A program made the translations under genes and the position numbers. Below are positions 8,783 through 16,980 of a DNA stretch of 64,000 bases, in pieces. Source of the stretch: Kribbella capetownensis (GTDB lineage Bacteria > Actinomycetota > Actinomycetes > Propionibacteriales > Kribbellaceae); assembly GCF_004331485.1 (NCBI RefSeq), contig NZ_SJKD01000004.1, positions 642,702 through 706,701 on the forward strand. The letters run 5' to 3'. The notes beneath the pieces are model-generated. The model was given only the letters and a program-made list of their open reading frames with translations. It ran no database searches and had not been told where the DNA came from. Within the stretch, counting starts at the first letter, position 1. Each line of letters starts with the position of its first letter.

Positions 8783-9658
8783 ATGTTGCCGAGAGCCGCA
8801 CGAACCGCGATGAACGACGAGACGCCGCATCAGCGCCAGGGATTGGGCAGACGCCACTTCATGTTCGGTGCCGCCGGCCTGACCGGCACGGCGGTCGGTG
8901 GAGGCTGGTTGGCCGCGCCCGCTGCATCAGCGCAGCCGGCGCAGAACCGTCATCTCTCGACTGCTGCGGCGCGCCACATTCCGGGAGGCTTCCAGCTCGT
9001 CCCGGGCGGCGAGCTCTACCACGTCTTCTTCCCTGGGCAAGGCGAGCCCAGCACGATCACCGACTTCAAGGGGAAGGTCGCGGCCGCCGTCATCGACGGG
9101 CGGGGAACCGGCGCCAACGCGGCACACGCCTTCGAGGTCGACGTCCGGTTCATGGACGGCACGTTCATCGGCCTTGACGGCCGGCAGAGCGTGGGCACGT
9201 TCACGTTCTATTGAGTCGACGTCTTCGAGGGGCCGGTCGACCCCACCTTCGCAACACAGACGCGCGACTTCAACCCCGGGATCGCCGCGAGCGGCTTGTT
9301 CTGGACCAACCGGGCGCACCCGGACAATGTCTGGGCCGACACGGTGCACGGCCGCGCGACGATGAAGGTTGCGGACGTCATCCTGCCCGACTTCCACGAC
9401 ACCATCGCCGCACTGCAGCACAAGCCTCCGGTGGCGATCGGCACCTTGTCGATGAATGTCACCTGGAAGGGTGGCGGCAAACTCGAGCGCGTCGACGACG
9501 ACGAGAAGGACGTCGGCGGGACCGTCGTACAGGGCCCAGCCTCGGTGTGGTTCCACGTCGAGAGCGACGACGGATTCAGCTACACGTCGGACCGCCACGG
9601 ACAGAAGACCCTCGTCGCCGAAGTACGCAGCGAACGCAACGGTGTCTTCCACCATTGA
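8783..9658 (+). CDS. Tat-exported protein with one in-frame UGA: candidate selenoprotein or interrupted gene
   Basis: Unrecognised family. ATG at 8783 follows GGAGGGGG. The N-terminus has a Tat signal (GRRHFMFGAAG, hydrophobic stretch, cleavage likely after PAASA), so the product should be exported folded. The frame reads to UGA at 9212-9214 (codon 144) and continues with protein-like sequence, with no other stop, to a TGA ending at 9658: 291 codons in all. The join reads GTFTFY-UGA-VDVFEG. The stretch after UGA has no good start until ATG at 9296, which would leave 27 protein-like codons untranslated. GGGG-CCGGUCGA-CCCC (9229-9244) forms a hairpin 15 bases after the UGA. Sec insertion is possible because the complete machinery is adjacent. 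A nonsense mutation of CGA, GGA or TGG is the main alternative, and no Cys-rich redox motif surrounds the site. Confidence 0.6.
9215..9244 (+). promoter_or_regulatory. SECIS-like hairpin downstream of in-frame UGA
   Basis: GGGG (9229-9232) pairs with CCCC (9241-9244) around CCGGUCGA; an extra C-G pair with a bulged A leaves the loop CGGUC. GGUC lies 21-24 bases after the UGA. In E. coli fdhF the SelB-recognised loop AGGUCU puts GGUC 19-22 bases after UGA (from memory of that sequence). A competing stem pairs GUCGAC at 9215 with GUCGAC at 9236. Function is inferred. Confidence 0.4.
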
Positions 9659-9706
9659 CGCCGCCGAAGGGTTGAAGGATTGGGGCATGGTCGGCAGCAG
9701 TTGAGA

Positions 9707-9735
9707 GGGCCACCCGGTGGGCGGGTGGCCCTTCT
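9707..9735 (+). terminator. intrinsic terminator after the Tat-protein gene
   Basis: GGGCCACCCG (9707-9716) and CGGGTGGCCC (9722-9731) form a perfect ten-pair stem with a five-base loop, followed by TTCT. It lies 49 bases after the stop at 9658 and probably ends the selD transcript. Confidence 0.75.
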
Positions 9736-9821
9736 ACGAAGCATGCCGATGGCGCCCGGGGTAGTTCCCCCGAGCGCACGGGGCGGCGGCCACCGCAGGC
9801 TCGGTGGCGCGCTGTGAGCTG

Positions 9822-9896
9822 CTACCTGCGGCGGCGGGAGACACGCCGCGCGGTGCGGCGTCCGGTTCGGCGCGCGACCCTGCGTGATCCAAGCAT
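9822..9896 (-). CDS. 24-residue arginine-rich peptide
   Basis: A very short frame starting ATG at 9896 and ending TAG at 9822, preceded by a strong GGGAGGAGG six bases before the start. The product MLGSRRVARRTGRRT... has about 13 Arg in 24 residues and no acidic residue. It lies 45 bases downstream of the DUF6325-like gene on the same strand, probably in one transcript. The function is unknown; nucleic-acid or membrane binding would fit the charge. The strong ribosome-binding site is the main evidence that it is translated. Confidence 0.55.
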   Translation of the reverse strand: MLGSRRVARRTGRRTARRVSRRRR

Positions 9897-9941
9897 CTGT
9901 ACTTCCTCCTCCCAGTGCGGAATCGAATGCACGTCGCCCGG

Positions 9942-10490
9942 TCAGCGGGCGGCGGCCGCCGTTTCCATCTCGTGCAGTTCCTTGGCTTCCTCAGCCGACA
10001 CCAGCCCGATCTCGATCAGGTCCAGCGGGCTGATGAAGCCGTCGCTGAGCCGGAACCCGCCGGCCCGCGCGATGGCGTCGCGCAGCGGGACGGCCCAGTG
10101 GTGTTCCAGCAGGATGAGCGCCGCGGCGGAGTCGTTCGGGATGTCCTCGAGCACATCCCAGGCTTCCTCCCCGCCGAGCACGCTGATGCCGCCTTGCTCG
10201 GCGACCGCCTCGGCGCCGGCTTCCGCGCCGGCCACCATGCCCTCTTCACCCTCGAAGCCCAGGCCGATCAGCGCCCCGATCTTGCTCCCCAGCTCGATCG
10301 CTTCCGCTTCGGACAGGTTGCTGAGATGCTCCGCCTCCAGTTCGCCGTCCGCGCTCTTGTAGACGGCCAACGCGTCGATGACGCGGACGGTGTCGCTCTC
10401 CCGCAGCCGTTCGAGTTCGGCGATGACCTCACCGTGGAAGTTGGGGTGCTGGAACCCGAGCGCGATGAGCTGTACTGGCCCGATTGCCAT
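9942..10490 (-). CDS. DUF6325/DUF1269-like protein
   Basis: A 182-residue protein starting MAIGPVQLIALGFQHPNF, the style of the actinobacterial DUF6325 (formerly DUF1269-like) family. It has an alpha-beta N-terminal half (EVIAELERLRESDTVRVIDA), an Ala/Gly-rich middle (residues about 95-130) and a helical acidic C-terminus. There is no signal peptide. GGAGAAGAGAG stands before the ATG at 10490. The family has no established reaction; members often sit near SHOCT-domain or stress genes. The small basic peptide at 9822-9896 follows in the same direction. Confidence 0.8.
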   Translation of the reverse strand: MAIGPVQLIALGFQHPNFHGEVIAELERLRESDTVRVIDALAVYKSADGELEAEHLSNLSEAEAIELGSKIGALIGLGFEGEEGMVAGAEAGAEAVAEQGGISVLGGEEAWDVLEDIPNDSAAALILLEHHWAVPLRDAIARAGGFRLSDGFISPLDLIEIGLVSAEEAKELHEMETAAAAR

Positions 10491-10531
10491 GTTCACTCTC
10501 CTCTTCTCTCCCGAGCGCCCGCCCAAGGCGC

Positions 10532-10563
10532 CAGTCCTTCCGGGCAGTGATCCGCAAGGACTG
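10532..10563. repeat. inverted repeat upstream of the DUF6325-like gene
   Basis: CAGTCCTT (10532-10539) and AAGGACTG (10556-10563) are perfect inverted eight-mers separated by 16 bases, 42 bases upstream of the start at 10490. It may be an operator or a leader hairpin. The rest of 10491-10797 shows no convincing gene. Confidence 0.35.
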
Positions 10564-10797
10564 TCAGGAGACATCGATGTACCTGCGCCCCACACTGCTG
10601 CGCCCGCCACCCGTACGCATCACCCGCGACGGATTAGCCTGGGCCCGGGACTGAGGGAAATTGCTGCCACACGGTGATGAAGGCCAACACCGAGGAACCG
10701 CTTGTCGATCACATGCCGTCACGGCCCGCGGGTCACGGACGGGTCGGCGAAGCTCTCGGGTGGCGGGCCGGTGTGCGCCGGGTACGGCGAAAGGTGG

Positions 10798-11874
10798 CTA
10801 CGCTGTTCGGCCGAGTTCTTTCGCCAGGGTCGGCCGGGGGCATTTGACGTTCTTGTCGTAGAAGTTGTTGATGCCGGCAACGATGTCGGTGAGGGAGTCC
10901 TCCAGTGCGAAGTGCCCCGAGTTCAGTGGCACGAGCGTGGCGTCAGGGAGATCGGACAGGTACGCCTCGCCGCCCGCGGGGGTGGAGAAGATGTCGCCCT
11001 GACCCCAGAAGATCAGCGTCTTCGGTTGGTCGCGCCGCAGTCGCCTCTGCCAGGTTGGGTACCGCTCCGCATTCGTGCGGTAGTCGCAGAGGAGGTCCAG
11101 TTGCGCCCGATGGGCGTTCGGTCGGGCCAGGAACTGCAGAGCGATGTTCCAGTTGTCGGGGCTGATCCTGGTCGGGTCCGGGTGACCGGTCAGGTAGATC
11201 GCCTTCACCGTCTCGGGTTCCAGGAATGCCTCCAACAGAGCGTCGGTGTCGGCAGTGCCGTTCGACCACGGGCAGTGATGGATAGCGTCCCTTGCGTCGG
11301 TGAGACCCTCCTCGTACATGCTGGCGTTCTGGATGATCTGCCACCGCAGCCAGTCAGGGTGCAGGCAGATGAGCCGGTTGCCGATCGGGCCGCCGTAATC
11401 TTGCATGTACAGCCCCATCGGTCCGGTGAAGTCGAGGGCGAGCAGGGCCTCGTCGACGATCTCGGCGAGGTGATCGAAGGTGTAGTCCCACTCTCGCGGA
11501 TCCGGCGTCTCGGTGTTCCCGAACCCGGGATAGTCGAACGAGATGAGGTGGAACCGGTCGGCGAGGGCAGGCATCAGGTTCCGGAATTGGTACGACGAGG
11601 ACGGGAATCCACCCAGCAGTAGAAGCTTCGGCGCGCCGGGCTCGCCCGCTTCACGATAGAAGACCTCCAACCCACCGGCGGACACGGTACGGAATTTCGT
11701 CAGGCGCACGTCAGGCTCAGCGTCGAGGGGGTCGGGGGTGAGCGTCTGTTCGCCGGCGAGTTCAGCCCGGGGGGAGCCGGCGGCGGTCAGGGCGGCCAGT
11801 ACGGCGGTCCCGACCGTGGCGACTCTGCGGCGGCGTTGGGGAGTGGCGGTCTCCGGGGTGGAATGAGTCTGCAC
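10798..11874 (-). CDS. exported alpha/beta hydrolase, epoxide hydrolase-like
   Basis: A 358-residue hydrolase. The first 35 residues look like an export signal: Arg-rich RRRR, then VATVGTAVLAALTAAG. GGFPSSSYQFRNLMP carries the oxyanion region. YMQDYGGPIG puts Asp as nucleophile, typical of epoxide hydrolases and haloalkane dehalogenases. The catalytic His is in LNSGHFALED near the end, and FWGQGD precedes it. GTG at 11874 follows AGGAGG at five bases, so it was chosen over upstream openings. The gene is divergent from the large LuxR regulator, which may control it. The substrate is unknown. Confidence 0.85.
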   Translation of the reverse strand: MQTHSTPETATPQRRRRVATVGTAVLAALTAAGSPRAELAGEQTLTPDPLDAEPDVRLTKFRTVSAGGLEVFYREAGEPGAPKLLLLGGFPSSSYQFRNLMPALADRFHLISFDYPGFGNTETPDPREWDYTFDHLAEIVDEALLALDFTGPMGLYMQDYGGPIGNRLICLHPDWLRWQIIQNASMYEEGLTDARDAIHHCPWSNGTADTDALLEAFLEPETVKAIYLTGHPDPTRISPDNWNIALQFLARPNAHRAQLDLLCDYRTNAERYPTWQRRLRRDQPKTLIFWGQGDIFSTPAGGEAYLSDLPDATLVPLNSGHFALEDSLTDIVAGINNFYDKNVKCPRPTLAKELGRTA

Positions 11875-11992
11875 GGCGTCCTCCTGGGCGGTGAGTCCGG
11901 TGGTGAGGGGATGCCGCCACTGTGGGCGCGAAGCGAGGCCCGGGGCACCCGCGTAGTCCCGGGTCAATGCCCTGGTGTCCGCCCGATCCGTC

Positions 11993-12006
11993 ACCCGGTA
12001 CCGGGT
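11993..12006. promoter_or_regulatory. perfect 14-base palindrome, candidate operator
   Basis: ACCCGGTACCGGGT reads the same on both strands and lies between the divergent hydrolase (start 11874) and the LuxR leader (12230). Nothing else in 11875-12229 was recognised. A regulator-binding role is inferred from position and symmetry only. Confidence 0.4.
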
Positions 12007-12229
12007 TGTCCTGGCCCACTCACCGCACCATGGTGACCCGACCAGCGTGCACGTCCGGTCCGCAACAGAACCACATCAACGATCCCAGGAGCGTTCTCGA
12101 CACGGGCTGCGCCGCCGCAGGTGTGAGATAATCCCGAGGATTCCGGCCCCATCGGGAGCGTGTGGCCCGACACGATGGCGTGAGTCGTCGAGGCCGGTTG
12201 GGCGACATCGATCTCACCCTGGAGGCTCG

Positions 12230-12277
12230 ATGGACACGACGGCACCTGCTCGCCCCGGTTCCCGGTCGGCGTCGTGA
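12230..12277 (+). CDS. 15-residue leader ORF coupled to the LuxR gene
   Basis: ATG at 12230 follows GGAGG at five bases, the best ribosome-binding site in the area. The frame MDTTAPARPGSRSAS ends in TGA at 12275-12277, overlapping the GTG of the regulator at 12274 as GTGA. The regulator has no good site of its own, so translation probably reaches it by coupling through this leader. Confidence 0.45.
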   Translation: MDTTAPARPGSRSAS

Positions 12278-15024
12278 GGCCACACCAGTTGCGCACGGAG
12301 CTCCGCGGCAGGCAGAGCGAGTGCGCGACCCTTGACGCCCTCGTAGGCCGTGTGCGTGCCGGCGCGAGTCAGGTGCTGGTATTGCGAGGTGAGGCGGGCG
12401 TCGGCAAGTCTGCCCTGCTGGACTACCTCGCGAACGGACCTGGGCAGAGTTGCCGCGTCGCGCGTGCAGCCGGTGTCGAGTCCGAAGTGGAGTTGCCCTT
12501 CTCCGGTTTGCACCAGTTGTGCGCGCCGATGCTGGGCCATCTCGATCGCCTGCCTGGGCCGCAGCGTGATGCGCTCGCCACGGCGTTCGGGATGCACGTC
12601 GGGCCACCGCCCGACCGATTCCTGGTCGGACTGGCGGTGCTGAGCCTGCTCGCGGAAGTGGCGGAGGAGCGGCCGTTGGTGTGCGTGATCGATGATGCGC
12701 AGTGGTTCGACCCCATCTCGGCGCAGTTGCTCGCGTTCGTGGCACGTCGCCAGTTCGCCGATCCGGTCGGGCTGGTCTTCGCGATTCGAAGCGGGCACGA
12801 GGACAGCGAACTGACCGGCCAACCGGCGATGGACGTTCGAGGCCTGAGGGACGCCGATGCTCACGCCCTGCTCGCAACCGTCCTGACAGGCGACGTCGAC
12901 CATCGGGTCCGCGAGACGATCGTGGCCGAGACCCGGGGCAACCCGTTGGCGCTGCTGGAACTTCCTCGCGGCCTCTCGACGGCCGAGCTCAGTTTCGGGT
13001 TCGGCCTGGCCGACGCCGTGCCGTTGGAGACTCACCTGGAGCAGGGTTTCTCGCAGCGCCTTGCAGCACTTCCCGGACCGACGCGATTGTTCCTGCTCGC
13101 GGCCGCGCTCGAACCCGTCGGGGACCTGGGCCTGCTACGACGAGCCCTCCAGCGACTCGATGTCGACTACGCAGCCGCTGTCCCGGCGATGCGGGCGGGC
13201 CTGATCGAGCTGAGCGGACGGGTTCGGTTCCGGCACCCGTTGGTGCGATCCGCCGTTGCTCGAGCCGCAGAGGTGACCGACTTGCGAGCCGTGCACCTGG
13301 CTCTGGCCGAGGAGACCGATCCGGAGCTTGACCCTGACCGACGGGCGTGGCACCGGGCACACGCGGCGAGCGGGCCCGATGAGGAGGTCGCCGTCGAACT
13401 GGAAGGATCCGCTGATCGGGCGCGGGCCCGAGGAGGTCTGGCGGCGCAGGCGGCATTTCTCGAACGTGCCATCGAACTGACCGACGACCCCGCTCGACGT
13501 CCTGCCCGCATCCTGGCTGCCGCGACGGCCCGGCACCAATCCGGCTCCTCGGACAAGGCGTTGGCGCTGCTGGCCGACGTCGAGACCACGCCGCTCGACG
13601 GGCTGACTCGCGCCAGGGTGGAGCTTCTCCGGGCACAGATCGCGTTCTTCTCCAGCCGTGGCCGCGACGCTCCGCCCCTGCTGCTGTCAGCTGCCCGGCG
13701 GATGGAGGCGCTGGACGAAGCTGCCGCCCGCGACATCTACCTTGATGCGCTGGCGGCGTCGCTGCTGGTCGGACGGCTGGCCGGGGAGGTGGGCGCCCGC
13801 GATGTCGCCCGGGCGGCCCGCGCGGCACCTTCATCGACCGCCCGTCCAGCCGATCTCCTGCTGGACGGCGTGGCGGCGCTGATTACCGATGGGTATGCGG
13901 AAGGCGTCCCACCAGTGCGGCGCGCACTGAAGGCCTGGCGAGCAGACGAGGTGCCGATCGGCGACGCTCTTCGCTGGCTGTGGCTCGCTACTCACGCGGC
14001 CCACGACGTCTGGGACGACGAGAGCTGGGAGGTGCTCAGCACCCGCCACCTGCGTCTTGCGCGCCAAGCCGGGGCTCTGGCGGTGCTGCAGATCGCACTC
14101 AACAGTCGCATGGGCCTGCATTTCTTCGCCGGCGAGTTCGCGGAGGCGGCCGCGCTGGTCAACGAGCTCTCGACGGTCAACGAGGTCATGGCCAATCACT
14201 TGCCGCCGTACGGCGCTCTGGCGCTCGCGGCGTGGCAGGGCAGGCCGGAGATCGTGTCCGGCCTCACTCGATCCACCTATGCGGAGGGCGGAGCGCGAGG
14301 TGAGGGCATGGGACTCACCATCGTCGACTACTCGTCGGCTGTACTCCACAACGGTTTGGGGCGTTACCAGGAAGCGTTGAGAACGGCAGAGCAAGGAGCC
14401 GGATACCCCGACGAACTCGGCTTCTCCACCTGGTCGCTGGTGGAACTGGTCGAGGCTGCAGCGCGTAGCGGTCACCCCGACCGCGCGGCGGACGCACTCG
14501 ACGAGCTGGTCCGGACCACGGGTGCCAGCGGCACCGACTGGGCGCTGGGAATCGAGGCACGATCTCGCGCACAGGTGAGCCAGGGAGGCGCGGCCGAAGG
14601 CTACTACGTGGAGGCAGTGGAGCGGCTCGACCGGACCCGCATGCGCGTCGAGCACGCCCGCGCTCAGTTGCTCTACGGAGAGTGGTTGCGGCGGGAGAAC
14701 CGTCGTCGCGATGCCCGCAGACAGCTGAGGTCGGCGTACGACCTGCTCTCCGACATGGGTTCGGAGGCCTTCGCCGAACGAGCCCGTCGCGAACTGGTCG
14801 CCGCCGGGGAGAGGCTCCCCAGACGATCCGTCGAGGCGAGGGAAGCATTCACGGCGCAAGAGGCTCAGATCGCTCGGCTGGCAGCTGAGGGCCGCACCAA
14901 CCCTGAGATCGGTGCTGAGCTGTTCCTCAGCCCACGCACCGTCGAGTGGCATCTGCACAAGGTCTTCGCCAAGCTCGGAATCGGCTCCCGCCGAGAACTC
15001 TCCGGCACGCTCCTCAATGCGTAA
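12274..15024 (+). CDS. large ATP-binding LuxR (LAL) transcriptional regulator
   Basis: A 916-residue cytoplasmic regulator of the LAL/MalT type. RGEAGVGKSALLDYL near residue 40 is the Walker A of the AAA-16-like ATPase. VCVIDDAQWFD near residue 133 is Walker B. A long helical, TPR-like middle (about 380-840) follows. The C-terminal LuxR HTH (LTAQEAQIARLAAEGRTNPE, then SPRTVEWHLHKVFAKLGI) occupies about residues 855-912. Length is normal for the class. GTG at 12274 overlaps a short leader frame. The effector and regulon are unknown; the divergent hydrolase is the nearest target. Confidence 0.92.
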   Translation: MRPHQLRTELRGRQSECATLDALVGRVRAGASQVLVLRGEAGVGKSALLDYLANGPGQSCRVARAAGVESEVELPFSGLHQLCAPMLGHLDRLPGPQRDALATAFGMHVGPPPDRFLVGLAVLSLLAEVAEERPLVCVIDDAQWFDPISAQLLAFVARRQFADPVGLVFAIRSGHEDSELTGQPAMDVRGLRDADAHALLATVLTGDVDHRVRETIVAETRGNPLALLELPRGLSTAELSFGFGLADAVPLETHLEQGFSQRLAALPGPTRLFLLAAALEPVGDLGLLRRALQRLDVDYAAAVPAMRAGLIELSGRVRFRHPLVRSAVARAAEVTDLRAVHLALAEETDPELDPDRRAWHRAHAASGPDEEVAVELEGSADRARARGGLAAQAAFLERAIELTDDPARRPARILAAATARHQSGSSDKALALLADVETTPLDGLTRARVELLRAQIAFFSSRGRDAPPLLLSAARRMEALDEAAARDIYLDALAASLLVGRLAGEVGARDVARAARAAPSSTARPADLLLDGVAALITDGYAEGVPPVRRALKAWRADEVPIGDALRWLWLATHAAHDVWDDESWEVLSTRHLRLARQAGALAVLQIALNSRMGLHFFAGEFAEAAALVNELSTVNEVMANHLPPYGALALAAWQGRPEIVSGLTRSTYAEGGARGEGMGLTIVDYSSAVLHNGLGRYQEALRTAEQGAGYPDELGFSTWSLVELVEAAARSGHPDRAADALDELVRTTGASGTDWALGIEARSRAQVSQGGAAEGYYVEAVERLDRTRMRVEHARAQLLYGEWLRRENRRRDARRQLRSAYDLLSDMGSEAFAERARRELVAAGERLPRRSVEAREAFTAQEAQIARLAAEGRTNPEIGAELFLSPRTVEWHLHKVFAKLGIGSRRELSGTLLNA

Positions 15025-15033
15025 GGCGACCCG

Positions 15034-15058
15034 GCCCGGTCTGGCTCAGGCGCCGGGC
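15034..15058. terminator. possible hairpin terminator
   Basis: GCCCGG (15034-15039) and CCGGGC (15053-15058) form a six-pair stem ten bases after the LuxR stop. There is no T run, so termination is uncertain. Confidence 0.3.
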
Positions 15059-15059
15059 T

Positions 15060-15495
15060 AGGGGTCGACGGTGAAGCTGAACATCATTCCGCTCTCGTGG
15101 TGTTCGGCGATGTGGCAGTGCGCCATCCACAGGCCGGGATTGGTCACGTCGAGGAGGATGTCGACGGTTTCGCCTGTGCGCACGAGAACGGTGTCTTTCC
15201 AGACGAGATTGGGTTCGACGGTGCCGTCGCGGCTCATGACGAGGAAGCGGCCCGCGCCGTGGATGTGGAAGGGGTGGTGCATCGGGTGGTCGGAGTCCAT
15301 TTCGTTGACCAGCCTGATCTTCACCTGATCGCCGACCTTGAAGTGCCAGTCGATCGCATGGTTCTCCTCACCGGTACTGCGGTCGACCAGCTTCCACCGC
15401 ATGTTGGCCGGTGTGGTGATCCGGTTGACGTCGACCATGTCGTCTTCCCACTCGATGCCACCAGTCATCTCATGGTCGTGAGCACCGGCGTTGCC
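15060..15495 (-). pseudogene. multicopper oxidase, C-terminal cupredoxin remnant
   Basis: About 145 codons matching the last cupredoxin domain of a bacterial multicopper oxidase. HPMHHPFHIHGAGRF and HCHIAEHHESGM carry copper ligands, and EPNLVWKDTVLVRTGETVD lies between. A full enzyme has about 450-550 residues and two more domains, which are absent. Upstream, from about 15495, the sequence changes abruptly into a flavin-monooxygenase fragment in another frame. The remnant is therefore the product of a deletion. It retains the C-terminal ligands but cannot fold into a normal oxidase. Confidence 0.75.
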
Positions 15496-15712
15496 GTGCG
15501 TCGTACCGGCGCGGTGTGAACAGGGCAAGCGAATCCCACCGGTCCCGCCAGGCTGCACCCACCGTGTCGGCGGCCTCGAGAATCAGGAACCGGCGACCAT
15601 GGCGTGCCAGGAAGAACCCGATCGCCAGCCCAGCCTGGCCCGCACCCACCACGACGACCTCCACGCGGTCTCCAGCTTCCGCGTCCTCCGGGATGAGTGG
15701 TGTCTCGGCCAT
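15496..15712 (-). pseudogene. flavin-containing monooxygenase, N-terminal remnant
   Basis: About 70 codons from ATG at 15712 that match the start of an NAD(P)/FAD-binding monooxygenase. VVVVGAGQAGLAIGFFLARH is the FAD Rossmann motif, and GAAWRDRWDSLALFTP is the next conserved block. The match stops at RYDA near 15497, where the multicopper oxidase remnant begins in a different frame. The gene has lost more than 80 percent of its length. Confidence 0.7.
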
Positions 15713-15822
15713 GCTGGCAGTTTCCGCTCTGCGAGTCGGTGGTGTCGAGACGTCGGCGTACGGCGTGCACCCATGACTGCCAACGCCCTAGGCTGACACC
15801 ATCGAGGAACGGTGAGACTCGC

Positions 15823-16596
15823 ATGAACCAGCCGGCGACCCACGCCCCCATCGGAACCATCGGTTGGACCGAGCGCACCGGTGGTGTGTTGACGGTCCGC
15901 GCACGCATCTCGCTCGCCCGGCCACTACTGCGCAGCCACGGACGCATCATCGTCGGCCGCCTCGCGATGGCCACTCGAACTCACTCGGGGCGCCGGAACT
16001 CGGTGGAACCAGACGCGCTGGTCCCACCGGACTCGTTGCTGGCACGAGACGCCGAGGCTGCTGCTCAGGACCTCCTGACACCGGCGTTGCTCAACCACTC
16101 GCGCCGTGCGTACGCCTGGGGTGCAGCCATCGCTGCACTCGACGACGTCGAGTTCGATCACGAATTGCTGTACGTCGCCGCGATGTTTCACGACACCGGC
16201 CTGCTTAGCCCGGTCCCGAACGTCGACTTCACGGTTCGCAGCGCGGCAGTGGTGCGCGACTTCACGGACAGCCACGACGTACCAGAGGTCCAACGCGAGG
16301 TCGTGACGAATGCGATTGCCATGCACCACACTCCAGGCCTCGGTGTTGAATTCGATGCCGAAGCCTTCCTGCTTTCCGCCGGCGCAGCAGTTGATGTGTT
16401 CGGGCTGGGCAGCGATCAGGTGCCCGACGCAGTCCGCGAAGCAGTCGTCCAGGACTACCCACGCGTCGGGTTCAAGCGGGAGTTCAGCCGGCTGTTCCGA
16501 GCCGAAGCCAAGCAGGCCCCGCATGGTCGCGCCTGGTATCTACACCGCTTCGCGCTGAGTGACGTGACGATCAGGCTCGCTCCTTTCCACGGCTGA
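15823..16596 (+). CDS. HD-domain hydrolase
   Basis: A 257-residue HD-superfamily protein. NHSRRAYAWG near residue 93 carries the first His, VAAMFHDTGL near 121 gives the HD pair, and IAMHHTP near 168 supplies a later His. This set is the usual metal-binding pattern of HD phosphohydrolases and of cyanamide hydratase-like relatives. No GGDEF or PAS domain is attached. ATG at 15823 follows GGTGAG at seven bases. It looks intact although both flanks consist of gene debris. The substrate is unknown. Confidence 0.78.
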   Translation: MNQPATHAPIGTIGWTERTGGVLTVRARISLARPLLRSHGRIIVGRLAMATRTHSGRRNSVEPDALVPPDSLLARDAEAAAQDLLTPALLNHSRRAYAWGAAIAALDDVEFDHELLYVAAMFHDTGLLSPVPNVDFTVRSAAVVRDFTDSHDVPEVQREVVTNAIAMHHTPGLGVEFDAEAFLLSAGAAVDVFGLGSDQVPDAVREAVVQDYPRVGFKREFSRLFRAEAKQAPHGRAWYLHRFALSDVTIRLAPFHG

Positions 16597-16608
16597 GAAC
16601 CTGGACGT

Positions 16609-16980
16609 TCCGCGTCATCGACCCTGCAGTGGTTCGCCGGTGCGCAGTGTCCCGGCCTGGGCCGCGGAACGGCTCGCGACGCCGTACTCATCGATGGTGC
16701 CGCTCATTTCCTTCCCGGTCGCGGCGGTTGCCCGTGCATCGTCTCGGTACGTCGGCGGCAGATCCGAGTAGTTGATGGAAGCGAGGATGCGCCCGGCTCC
16801 CACCCGCGAGGTTGTTGCGATCAGCGAGGACAGATGTTTCGAGACGCTGTAGGAACCAGCGCGCGGCGGGGGGAGCGGGGGTGGTCTTGGCGGCAGTGGA
16901 GTCGATCAGGACGAGGCCGGCCACCTGGTCGGGATACTTCGCGGCGTACGTCCGCACGCACAGACCGCCGAAGGGGCACG
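16609..16980 (-). pseudogene. alpha/beta hydrolase remnant, frameshifted
   Basis: Minus-strand fragments of one alpha/beta hydrolase in two frames. GGLCVRTYAAKYPDQVAGLV (from about 16980) is the nucleophile-elbow helix and strand, followed by LIDSTAAKT. A different frame near 16620-16800 gives GRILASINYSDLPPTYRDD and a helical stretch that belongs to the same family. The N-terminus, including the nucleophile Ser, is missing at the junction with the caspase remnant, and the C-terminus stops early. Confidence 0.6.

Noticed and set aside
10702..11622. 306-codon plus-strand open frame opposite the epoxide-hydrolase-like gene
   Set aside because: Val/Gly/Arg-rich shadow without motifs; the minus strand has a signal peptide, catalytic motifs and a ribosome-binding site.
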